Positions 54,027 through 64,000 of a stretch of DNA of 64,000 bases are shown here, in pieces. The stretch spans positions 189,441,276 to 189,505,275 of the forward strand of contig NC_134087.1 of NCBI RefSeq assembly GCF_000715075.1, read 5' to 3'. This DNA comes from Nicotiana tabacum. Lineage: Eukaryota; Streptophyta; Magnoliopsida; Solanales; Solanaceae. Below the pieces are notes generated by a model. That model did not search any database, had not been told where the DNA came from, and worked only from the letters and a program-made list of their open reading frames with translations. Every line of letters starts with the position of its first letter. Position 1 is the first letter of the stretch. The position numbers were made by a program, and so were the translations under genes.

Positions 54027-56839
54027 TGTCATGACCCAAAATTCACTAAGGTCGTGATGGCGTCGGACACCATTGTCAGGCAAGCCAACAACCAATAACC
54101 AGAACTTCATGTTTTAAAACTTATTGAAATCGTTCCTTTTATACGTTTAAACATCAAGTAATGGAATTCATTGAAATAAGAAAATGTCTTTAACCAATTA
54201 AATATTGAACAATCCTATAACCATCCCAGAACCCAGTGTCACAAGTGCATGAGCAATTTTTAGGAAATAATATAATACAACAACCGTCCGGAATACAATA
54301 TTGGACAGAAAATAAATACAGAAAACTGAAAGAGACTCTGTTGGCTGCGGGTCGCCTCGAAAAGTGCAACTCACCTAAGTCTCTGTATTAACCATGCTGA
54401 TATGCCTGATAGGCCACTAGAGATGTACATGTCTGTGCAACAAAAATGCACAGAAGTGTGGTATGAGTACGAAAACAACGTGTACCCAATGAGTATCCCG
54501 TCTAATCTCGAAGAAGTAGAGACGAGAGGTCGACTTTGACACTTACTAGTGGTCCAATAATGTATTATCCATAATATATTAAACCATGGATTTTTATAAG
54601 CATGATTATAATTCAATGGGTTGAAGCAAATAACAATTCTTTCTTTTATAGGAAGTTTCCAAATTCCTTTTCATCATTTATACATATATTCTCAAGCCAG
54701 GAAGAGGCAACAACGACTTCAATAAGTTTCAAGGCAAGCAATACAAGCATGCGCAAATCATGCCGAGGACGGACGGCCCGATCCAACAGAAAATAAACTG
54801 TGCACTGCTGAGGGTCGAATGACGCGAACCATAGATGCATCTATTTAATATACCGAGGCGTTCGGCCCGTTCCGAAATTAAACACACACAGACAGTCAAA
54901 CAAGAAGTCAACATGAAACAATTATCCAAAGAAAAGCCAATTCTCTTTTAAAGATTTTTGAAAATGAAGTTTAATCTCTTTAGAAAATTATTTACTAATT
55001 CGATGTGATTTAAACAAATCAAATGTCAACAAGATTACAAATATTTCAAGTATAGCATGTTTTTGGGTCCTAGACTACCTGGACTTAAACATAATAGTAG
55101 CTATGCACGGACTCTCGTTACATCGTGCGTACATAGCCGCCACAAATAGGAGCACATAACCAATTATTTCACCTAGGGGAACAATTCCCTCTTACAAGGT
55201 TAGAAAGGAGACTCGCCTCGCTCCGAAGATCCATAACCGGCATTCCACGCCCTTCCAAAGACTTGAATCGATGCACAATGCTCCAAAACTAGCCAATAAT
55301 TATGCAAATCCATTAACATATGTTAAATTACTCATTACAATCCCATTTATAGCAATTCCTAACCCCGATCGAAAAGTTGACAAAATTGCCCTCGGACTCA
55401 CGTGCCCGGATTCCAAAATTTTTCGAAGATAAAGTTTACCCATGAACTCACGAACTCCAATATATGATTTTCTCTTAATTTCATACCCAAAATCGTGGTC
55501 AAAACCCAAGAATACTAATTTTTTTTCTAGGTCTTCCCTCAAACCCCAAGTTTTTCTACAAATTTCCATGCTCAAATCCGCATATAATCATGTATTTAAC
55601 TCAAAACTAGAGTAATTTGCTTACCTCATGCTTGGTGGTGAAAATGGCACCTCAAAGTTGCTCCAAAATCGGCTCCAATGGAAGAAAATGGGGTTGAAAT
55701 GAACCCAACCCCCGATTTAAAAGAACCTCACTGCCTCCAGCATTTCCGCACATGCGGTCCCTTGATCGCTTCTGCGGTTCCGCAGGTGCGAGCCACACCA
55801 CCTCTTCTGCGGTTTCCTCCAGGCTCCCCTTTTCCGCTTTTGCGCCCTCTCTACCACAGATGCGATTCCGCATCTGCGGTCCCAGCTCTCTTCCGCTAAT
55901 ACGACATATGTGGCCCACTTCTGCGGCTCCGCACCTGCGGCACTAGACTCGCAGGTGCGGTTACACCAGCAACTAGCAACTTCAGTTCTTCTTCAAACTC
56001 TAAATTCGATCCGTTAACCATCCGAAATTCACCCGGAGCCCTCGGGACCCCATCCAATTATACCAACCAGTCCCAAAACACATTACGGACTTGCTTGAGG
56101 CCTTAAATTACATCAAACAATGCTAAAATCACGAATCAACCTCCAATCCATGCTTAATGAACTTTAGAATTTCAAACTTCTACTCTCGATGTTTAAACAT
56201 ATCAAATCACGTCCGATTGACCTTAAATTTTGCACGCAAGTCATATTCGACATTACGGACCTACTCCAACTTTCGGAATCGGATTCCAACCCCGATATCA
56301 AAAAGTTCACTTCCGGTCAAACTTCTCAAAAACCTTCAAATTTCTATCTTTAGCCAAATGACTTCAAAATGACCTACGGACCTCCAAATTCACTTCCGAT
56401 CACGCTCCCAACTTCAGAATCACCATATGGAGCTACTCCTCGACTCAGAATCCCAAACGGATATCGATAACGCTGAAATGCACTTCAAGCCAAACTTATG
56501 AAATTTCTTCCAAATTGGTAACTTCCACAATATGCACCAAAATGCTCCCGGGTCATCCAAAACCCGATCCGGGCATATGCCCAAGTCCGAAATCATCATA
56601 TGAACCTGCTGGAACCTTCAGATCCCGATTCGAGGTTGTTTACCCTGAAATCCAATCTTAGTCAATTCTTTCAATTTCAAGCCTCCGAAATGAGAATTCT
56701 CTTTCCAAATCAACTCAAAACTTTCCGAAATCCAATTCCGACCACGCATACAAGTCATAATACCTGAAATGAAGCTGCTCATGTCCACAAACCGCTGAAC
56801 GACGCGCTAGAGTTCAAAATGATCGGTCGGGTCATTACA
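54027..56839 (-). repeat. 3' LTR of the non-coding element (2813 bp)
   Basis: On the plus strand it starts TGTCATGACCC and ends GGGTCATTACA. It contains a CCGCANNTGCGG array at 55744-55960 and, downstream in element sense, a minus-strand TTTTAAATC box at 55714-55723. These features are deleted from the other LTR. Confidence 0.93.
55744..55960 (-). repeat. CCGCANNTGCGG-type array in the 3' LTR
   Basis: Sites such as CCGCACATGCGG, CCGCAGGTGCG, CCGCATCTGCGG and CCGCACCTGCGG are spaced by 5-25 bp. A TATA-like box lies about 20 bp downstream on the minus strand. Confidence 0.87.
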
Positions 56840-56860
56840 TTCTCTCCCACTTAAACATAC
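56840..56860 (-). other. Polypurine tract of the non-coding element
   Basis: On the minus strand TAAGTGGGAGAGAA directly precedes TGTAATGACC, the start of the 3' LTR. GTTCAAGGACGAACG, a phrase also found near the Tekay polypurine tract, stands just upstream. Confidence 0.75.
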
Positions 56861-59800
56861 GTTCGTCCTTGAACGTGCTAAGAACTACACTGAAGTAGTC
56901 TGAAATCACTGTTTAACACCTCATACACCTTCCCGTGCTACCACAACTCAGTTGAGCACATTAGCTCGATCAATTCTGAAGATATTCCCTTTTATTTAAT
57001 CAAATAAGCCTTAGAGCCCAATTCCAACATCCGAAATTCTATGCCAGACCTGATTCCCACGTACGCTCACCATATCAATAACTACACGTAGCATCAAAAC
57101 ATGACCGCGTACCTTAGCTGAATTCACACCTTGCACCATTTTACGCATAGGACCACAATAACATTCTCTGATAAATTTAGTCGAAATTCCATGACTCTGA
57201 TGCTCTTATTGCACCTCATGACCTACATAGGTCCTGCTCTAACTCTTACAATACCGCCACGATGAAAGAGATGTGTAGAAATCCATAAGCCACTGCCGAA
57301 TCAACAAATTATTAGGTTTATACCCCTAACAAGAACCCTTACCTCATTCTGAACCGAATAATGCTCTTAACTTCTTAATGTATTTCATATAATCAGATTG
57401 CACTGATCTAAATCCAATGATCTCGTCTCACCCAGTACGAACTACTCCGGCAATAAGCTACCCCGGACATGATCAAAACCTCATATGATGCCGCAATGTG
57501 CCGATAGGCTACCAATTCGAACATGAGACAAAGGAAAACTAACCCTGGAAGGAACTACTCAACTTATACACTAATATGGACTTTCCTTAGAAAATGGGAA
57601 ACAAAGCATACAAAAATAGCATATAGAAAACTGTACTCAACATCACACTGTTGCAGCGCACAACCCGATCCAAATAACATACCCATGGCGGCGTGCCACC
57701 CGATCCACACATAACACTCACCTAAGGAGATGCACATCGAGCTAAATTGCTCATTACAATAAAATACCAAATTTCGGTCACAAGCACGCTAAGTGCATAA
57801 TACCATCCCTGAGGGGACATATAGCGCTATCAGCTACGAAACTCAAGCACAACTGAAGTGCGACATACAATCTGAATCTCGAGAGCCATCCTGCTCATAT
57901 GATATCATCTCTACGTGGAACCTCAACACAGCAGAAAATCATTGAGCTGTTCACAACTCACATGGCACTATATAGCATTACATGAAATAACCGATGACGA
58001 AATAATATCCACATCTTAATACTTCTTCATAAGGAGCACTATGTTGAAATGAACGCATCTGGCCGGATATAATGCCCATATTCATACTTAAATTCATTCA
58101 CAGACCTCAAGCCTATTCTGATCGTACCGAACTAGGTCCATAATCTTTCCTGGGTCCATAATAACCTCCTTTCTCCCATAACATACCAGAATAACCATCA
58201 TAACTAGAGTAATCCTCCACAGTCCGCAACCCAATAAACTGCGTGCCCTCTAGGCACCAATTCTCAATTCAATGACATCACTACAATCTTCATACTCGGT
58301 TTAACTTCTTCAATCAATCAAGTGACTACATGCCACGCTTATACAACCTTCCCGTGGGACACGCTCCCACAGCCTTCCGTATCAGATAACAGGTCTGCAC
58401 ACCCAAAACACCGCCCGCACTAACGCTAAAAAACGATCAAGAATCCTTAATCAGGACGCAAAGCCTTTTTCACAAAACACTGATCTCAGGTGACACTAAA
58501 GATAATAACAACTTACCTTAAACATCGAAACTCCTTTCCTGCTCATCCGAGCTCGTGACATCCTTGTCAACACCGAACTGCAACCTTGATCTTCACTTCA
58601 AATTCCATACTACTCACTGCCCCCAACATGCCAATATATGATAGTACAAGAAATTCATCATAACTCCTGAACCACTATTATGATAAACATTTCATCACCT
58701 AGAAACTTTCGACTTAACTCACTTCCGGAGAACCATAGCAACACACAGGTGAATTCTCATAACTGTAAAATATACAAATCTCTAAGTAGTGGACTAAGCC
58801 ACCATAGCCCTTCCAGGATCCACCTACACATAATAGGCCATAACAGAAGAATACTTCTGAACAATATCAATTACGGCGACCGACAAGCCTCACACGTACC
58901 ATTACAAATCACTTGCATAACTTGATCACGCTGAAAGAACTGATCACTGCCAGCAATATGCCAATTCAACTATGGCTAATCAATCTATCCTCTTTCAATT
59001 TACCCTGATTGCCTTAGAAATGATAATAACTCCATTCAACACATAGAACACTCATCCCGAGTGACCCTGAATCACGAGACCATGTTGTCTCAAATTCCAT
59101 GAACCATTTCATACCTCTCAATTGCTACACTGCAAGTCAAAACATCATAGAACGCTCTGGGCCCTTCTCATAAGTTGTTACAAAGCCTGATTCTTAATTG
59201 TACCTATAAGCTCGAAATCATTAGGCACCACACCTTACCCCTTTGAATCCACTATGACCATTGCTGAGAGCCGCCCGCTCTGACTTGACCCGAATATAAT
59301 CAACTCCATGATTCTTCTAGCACAAGCATACCCATATCGACGAAGCACCCGACAGAATCACTTTCCTTGAAACCCACACTTATACGAGGCATAAATCCTG
59401 AATCCTTCCCCAAGTTTGAGCATGAGCCAATAAGGCCAATCATAGCACACCTTTAACAATTCTTTTGCTCAAATTACCACTTATGTTCCTTTCCCTTAGC
59501 TGAAATGACTCATCAATATGCTAATAACCAGAAACCGCGCAAGTAGTTAACCATGTAACCCAATCATAGACGGTGGGACTCTCCCACTTAGCTTGAAGCC
59601 ACTATTACACAACTCTAGAGTTCACCAGGCTTCTTCATCTCCTATTGACATAACCTTGCGCAATCAACCGCCAAAATTCTCGGAATCCTCCTGTAAAACC
59701 CCTTTTATACTCTGAATCATCAACCACATTCTCACAACCGATCTATTTGCTGTACAACTAATAGAACTCTTCGCGGAAGCGTCGCCAACCACACGACCAC

Positions 59801-60990
59801 TCACCTGCTCACAGGGAATAACCCACATGTGGAAATCACTTCCCGGCATCTTCTAATTCTGCTGCACGGGGTACAATCACTACGACATTAATAACCCATC
59901 CCGAGTTCGAGCTCACTCTCCAGCTGCACAAGTTCATTCACCCCTCGTGGACATCAATTAAATGTGTGGCAACATTCTTCCAATTCAAAGTTATGATGTA
60001 TCCTTCTTTATTTCAAGCAGCTCCTTCCTGCTATATCAAATCTCCTGCCGCATAATGGCCCATGCTTCAAATTAAATCCGTAGACCCCAATCACCAATCA
60101 CTAAAATTCCCAAGTCATTCCAAACTCTCCTTAAGGTGCATAGTCATCCTACCACAATGCTCATATGCAACTCCGCCACTCTCCCACTTTGGCGGAACTC
60201 ATCCCTTTAATCGACTACTCGACCTTTGCTCCTTATACCTGGCCTTCTAGAAATTTTAACTACCACCCGACACTGCCCACATGTCCTTCCTCATCCTTTG
60301 CTGCTCAGTTGTTGCCTTAAATAAATCCATCTTGTAGCACTTGAACCCATGAATTGCTACTAACCTTAAACCTTTTTGAAGATCATCTTTCTCGAGCCAT
60401 CAACATTAGGAACACTGATTCAATCCTGCGCCACCGCACCCCGCGATATCTAGCAGTCGTTTCTCCAATATTATTCACAATATCCTACTCCAAGGCGAAT
60501 TGCAGAAGGCCATAACACTGGTGAACTTAACACATACAATTGAGGACGACGACACTACATCGCAGATGAAAATTCCACCACGCTCGAAAATACCAAGTCT
60601 CGTTACCCCATCAATCCGAATCTGAACATTTTTAGCCCGATCGCCTTTCCCTTGCCGGGAATAAAATACCGAATCTCTAGATCATGCGATGAGTAAACCT
60701 CCCTTCAAGTCATTCACTGCCCCGACAAGTAGGCAAACATCCTACTATCATATCAATACTGCGGAACAATCGTTCATAAGTATCATGGCAAGTTGTGCCT
60801 AGCCCCAGAACCCTCAGAATTACCGCTACTAGGATGAAACAATAGAATATCCCCCCACAAGGCGACGATGATAATCCAACCAATTGTACAATGAGAAATA
60901 TCCCGCACCACATCTGTAGTACCATTATGATTCTTCAATTCTCGATTTATAACAACGTTTTGCATCGCATAAGATTGAGTAGGGAAGAAA
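56861..60990 (-). other. Interior of the non-coding element, no recognisable gene
   Basis: About 4.1 kb without an ORF above 90 codons on either strand and without any RT, integrase or protease motif that I can see. The longest frames (58680-58925 plus, 60710-60925 minus) are unremarkable. I see no clear tandem repeat. Confidence 0.65.
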
Positions 60991-61171
60991 CAAGATCATA
61001 AGCCTCAAATGAATCAAATCGCACGACGAGGAATCAAGAAGGGAAGTACTCCTAATAGCCTTATAGCCTCCCGAAGTTAAGTACAGATGTCTCCGTACCG
61101 ATCTGCGAGACTCTACTAGACTTGCTCATGACTCGTGAGACCTAAGGGAACCTAGTGCTCTGATATCATGT
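60991..61171 (-). other. Primer-binding site and conserved leader of the non-coding element
   Basis: The minus-strand TGATATCAGAGC (61168-61157) differs by one base from the initiator-Met primer-binding site TGGTATCAGAGC. The following bases match the Tekay leader at several blocks: CTAGGTT, TAGTAGAGTCT, GTACGGAGACAT and GTCGTGCGATTT. Confidence 0.82.
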
Positions 61172-63044
61172 TGTCACATCCCAAAATCCACTAAGGGTCG
61201 TGATGGCGCCGGACACCATTATTAGGCAAGCCATAAACCAATAACCAGAACTTCTTGTTTTAAAACTTATTGAAATCATTCCTTTTATACGTTTAAACAT
61301 CAAGTAATGGAATTCATTGAAATAAAAAAATGTCTTTAACCAATTAAATATTGAACAATCATATAACCATCCCAGAACCCGGTGTCACAAGTGCATGAGC
61401 AGTTTCTAGGAAATAATATAATACAACAACCGTCCGGAATACAATGTTGGATAGAAAATAAATACAGAAAACTAAAAGAGACTTTGTTGGCTGCGGGTTG
61501 CCTCGAGAAGTGAAGCTCACCTAAGTCTCCGTATCAACCATGCTGCTACGCCCAGTAGGCCACTAGAGATGCACATGTCTGTGCAACAAAAATGCAAAGA
61601 AGTGTAGTATGAATATGAAAACAACGTGTACCCAATGAGTATCTCGTCTAATCTCGAAGAAGTAGAGACGAAAGGTCGACTTCGACACTTACTAGTGGTC
61701 CAATAATGTATTATCCATAATATATTAAACCATGGATTTTTATAAGCATGATTATAATTCAATGGGTTGAAGCAAATAAACAATTCTTTCTATTATAGGA
61801 AGTTTCCAAATTCTTTTTCATCATTTATACATATATTCTCAAGCCAGGAAGAGGCAGCAACAACTTCAATAAGTTTCAAGGAAAACAATACAAGCATGCG
61901 CAAATCATGCCGAGGACGTACGGCCCGATCCAACAGAAAATAAACTGTGCACTACCGAGGATCAAACAACGCGAACCATATATGCATCTATTTAATCTAC
62001 TGAGGCATTCGGCCCGTTCCGAAATTAAACACACACAGACAGTCAATCAAGAAATCAACAGGAAACAAATCCAAAGAAAAGCCAATTCTCTTTTAAAGAT
62101 TTTTGAAAATGAAGTTTAATCTCTTTAGAAAATTATTTACTAATTCAATGTGATTTAAACAAGTCAAATGTCAACAAGATTACAAATATTCCAAGTATAG
62201 CATGTTTTTGGGTCCTAGAGTACTCGGACTTAAACATAATAGTAGCTATGCACGGACTCTCGTCACCTCGTGCGTACGTAGCCCCCACAAATAGGCGCAC
62301 ATAACCAATTATTTCACATAGGGGGATAATTCCCTCATACAAGGTTAGAAAGGAGACTCACCTCGCTCCAAAGATCCATAACCGGCATTCCACGCCCTTC
62401 CGAAGACTCGAATCGATGCAAAATGCTCCAAAACTAGCCAATAATCATGCAAATCCATTAACATATGTTAAATTACTCATTACAATCCCATTTATAGCAA
62501 TTCCTAACCCCGATCGAAATGTTGACAAAATTTCCCTCGGACCCACGTGCCCGGATTCCAAAAAATTTCGAAGATAAAGTTTACCCATGAACTCACGAAC
62601 TCCAATATATGATTTTCTCTTAATTCCATACCCAAAATCGTGGTCGAAACCCAAGAATACTAATTTTTTTCTAGGTCTTCCCTCAAACCCCAAGTTTTCT
62701 ACAAATTTCCATGCTCCAATTGCTAACTTCCACAATATGCGCCAAAACGCTCCCGGGTCATCCAAAACCCGATTCGTGCATACGCCCAAGTCCAAAATCA
62801 TCATACGAACCCGTTGGAACCTTCAGATCCCGATTCCGAGGTCATTACTCTGAAATCCAATCTTAGTCAATTATTTCAACTTCAAGCCTCCGAAATGAGA
62901 ATTCTCTTTCCAAATCGACTCTGAACTTCCCGAAATCCAATTCCGACCACGCGTACAAGTCATAATACCTGAAATGAAGCTAATCATGGCTACAAACCGC
63001 TGAACGACGCGCTAGAGCTCAAAATGACCGGTCGGGTCGTTACA
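61172..63044 (-). repeat. 5' LTR of the non-coding element, internally deleted (1873 bp)
   Basis: It aligns with both ends of the left LTR but lacks the part that corresponds to about 55577-56515. The junction is at about 62715-62722 (CATGCTCCAATTG). The missing 940 bp contain the palindrome array and the TATA-like box, so the 5' LTR lacks the probable promoter. Confidence 0.9.
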
Positions 63045-63049
63045 TATGA

Positions 63050-64000
63050 AATTTGTATTTAAATTATAAATACATTCTTTTTTACATAAAACTAATGATA
63101 TGTATCAAAATTTTATTAATAGAGGAAGTTTTGATTGGAATTTCATAGAAGAAGAAGAAGACACACCACATACAAGATATATGCAAATCATGTACAAAAA
63201 GACATATTTGTATAAAATTTGTTATTTAAGATCGATAATGTTAGTAGTTGTTTTTAACTAGGTAAAAATGATGTATGAAAGTTGTAGAAAAGTTATAAGT
63301 AGGTTGTATACTATATAACTAGTTGTATAAAATCTATTTTCGGTTTATATATTGTTGTAGATGTATCACATTTGAATATTCCATCATTCAACTTGACTGG
63401 TTTAGGTGTTGTCTATCGTCAGTGTCTCTATTGCTTTGGTTTGGCACTAATTTCTAGTTCAAGCTATTAAAATAGTTTTATAAGATTTGGTTCTCAATTA
63501 AGTGTTGAACTATTTTACGTTACTGTAGTTTGACATTATTGGAATTGTTATACTACAGTTAAGACACTATTGGAAAGAGGAGAGGAAAGAAAAAGAAAAA
63601 AAAGTGTAAATGAATCTCATAATTTAAGGTACTAATAGTGGATGAGGCCACAGAGAATAGGAAAAGAGGAGTGGGGAGAAAAAAAGAAAAGGTTGTAACT
63701 GAATTCCTTAATTTAAGACACTAATAATAAATTATATATAAATTGCAATCAATTCTTATTTAGGGCAGATGATATATAAACTTAGGACAATTTTGATAAA
63801 TAAATTCCAAATACTTTTTAGGAACAAAAAAAAATGGAGTATTATCACTTTTAATCCACATCAGAAACTATTTACATTTGGTAGTCAAAAAAGTATATAA
63901 AATTTATATATAAAATGTAAAATGTATATATATAAAAAAATATACAAATTTTATCTATTTTTTCGGCTGTTATATTTACGGCTATACAATGCCATTTTTT
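63050..64000. other. AT-rich flank, no gene called
   Basis: Sequence after the right TATGA duplication. It is AT-rich, with GA-rich patches (63150-63165, 63570-63605, 63650-63690) and TATATA runs near 63930. I see no ORF or repeat element to support. Confidence 0.6.

Larger units (their letters stand above)
54027..63044 (-). mobile_element. Non-coding Tekay-like LTR retrotransposon
   Basis: LTR-like direct repeats at 54027-56839 and 61172-63044 are bounded by perfect TATGA duplications (54022-54026 and 63045-63049). The primer-binding site lies next to the right LTR and the polypurine tract next to the left LTR, so the element reads on the minus strand. The first ~180 bp of its leader aligns with the leader of the Tekay element at 45553-45735. 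The remaining interior has no recognisable gag or pol. It is either a non-autonomous derivative mobilised by Tekay proteins or a heavily decayed copy. Confidence 0.92.

Noticed and set aside
58680..60925. Possible gag-pol remnants in the non-coding element
   Set aside because: No RT, integrase or protease motif could be found by eye in any frame; a translated profile search would settle it.

Overview
The window is a repeat-rich, intergenic stretch of a plant nuclear genome, most probably from the Solanaceae (Nicotiana-like). I infer this from the element families (Ogre and Retand-like Tat elements, Athila, Tekay chromoviruses), their very long LTRs (about 3 to 3.7 kb) and the style of their coding remnants. 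No convincing host protein gene, tRNA or rRNA gene was found. About 60 of the 64 kb belongs to six LTR retrotransposon insertions of the Ty3/gypsy superfamily.

Layout. (1) 1-19106, minus strand: an Ogre-type Tat element. Its 3' LTR is cut by the window start (1-1213) and its complete 5' LTR lies at 15397-19106. Between them, in minus-strand order, are the primer-binding site, leader, ORF1, gag, protease with G-patch, a probable intron, RT, RNase H, a second archaeal-type RNase H, integrase, a 3' UTR with tandem repeats, and the polypurine tract. (2) The Ogre element sits inside the gag gene of a plus-strand Athila-like element, whose remainder runs 19107-32810. That Athila piece carries the end of gag, protease, RT, RNase H, integrase, an intergenic promoter-like block, a 3' ORF, the 3' UTR and the 3' LTR (31362-32810). 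(3) The Athila 3' ORF is split by a solo Tekay-type LTR (25436-28370) with a perfect CAATA target duplication. (4) The Athila element is itself inserted in an older minus-strand Tat (Retand-like) element (32811-41443). It lies in an extra ORF that this element carries on the opposite strand to gag-pol and that contains a recognisable intron. (5) 42247-52974: a full-length plus-strand Tekay chromovirus with two 3.3 kb LTRs and TAGAA target duplications. (6) 54027-63044: a minus-strand Tekay-like element with TATGA target duplications, a shortened 5' LTR and no recognisable coding capacity. The short AT-rich stretches at 41444-42246, 52980-54021 and 63050-64000 are the only DNA outside these elements.

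Order of events, read from the nesting: Retand-like first, Athila into it, then Ogre and the solo-LTR parent into Athila. The two Ogre LTRs differ at roughly 3 percent of positions by hand count. All coding regions are broken by stops and frameshifts, many of which look like C-to-T decay, so every gene is called as a relic.

No new protein system was seen. The most interesting structure is non-coding. Arrays of YCGCA/TGCGR half-sites lie just upstream of TATA-like boxes in LTRs of two unrelated lineages, and a similar block lies inside Athila ahead of its 3' ORF. A hairpin-forming motif occurs four times in Ogre, only in non-coding intervals. Small hairpins occur in series at a matching place in different Tekay LTRs. 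A terminal LTR hairpin appears inverted between the two LTRs of one element. A spliced gene lies antisense in the Retand-like element.
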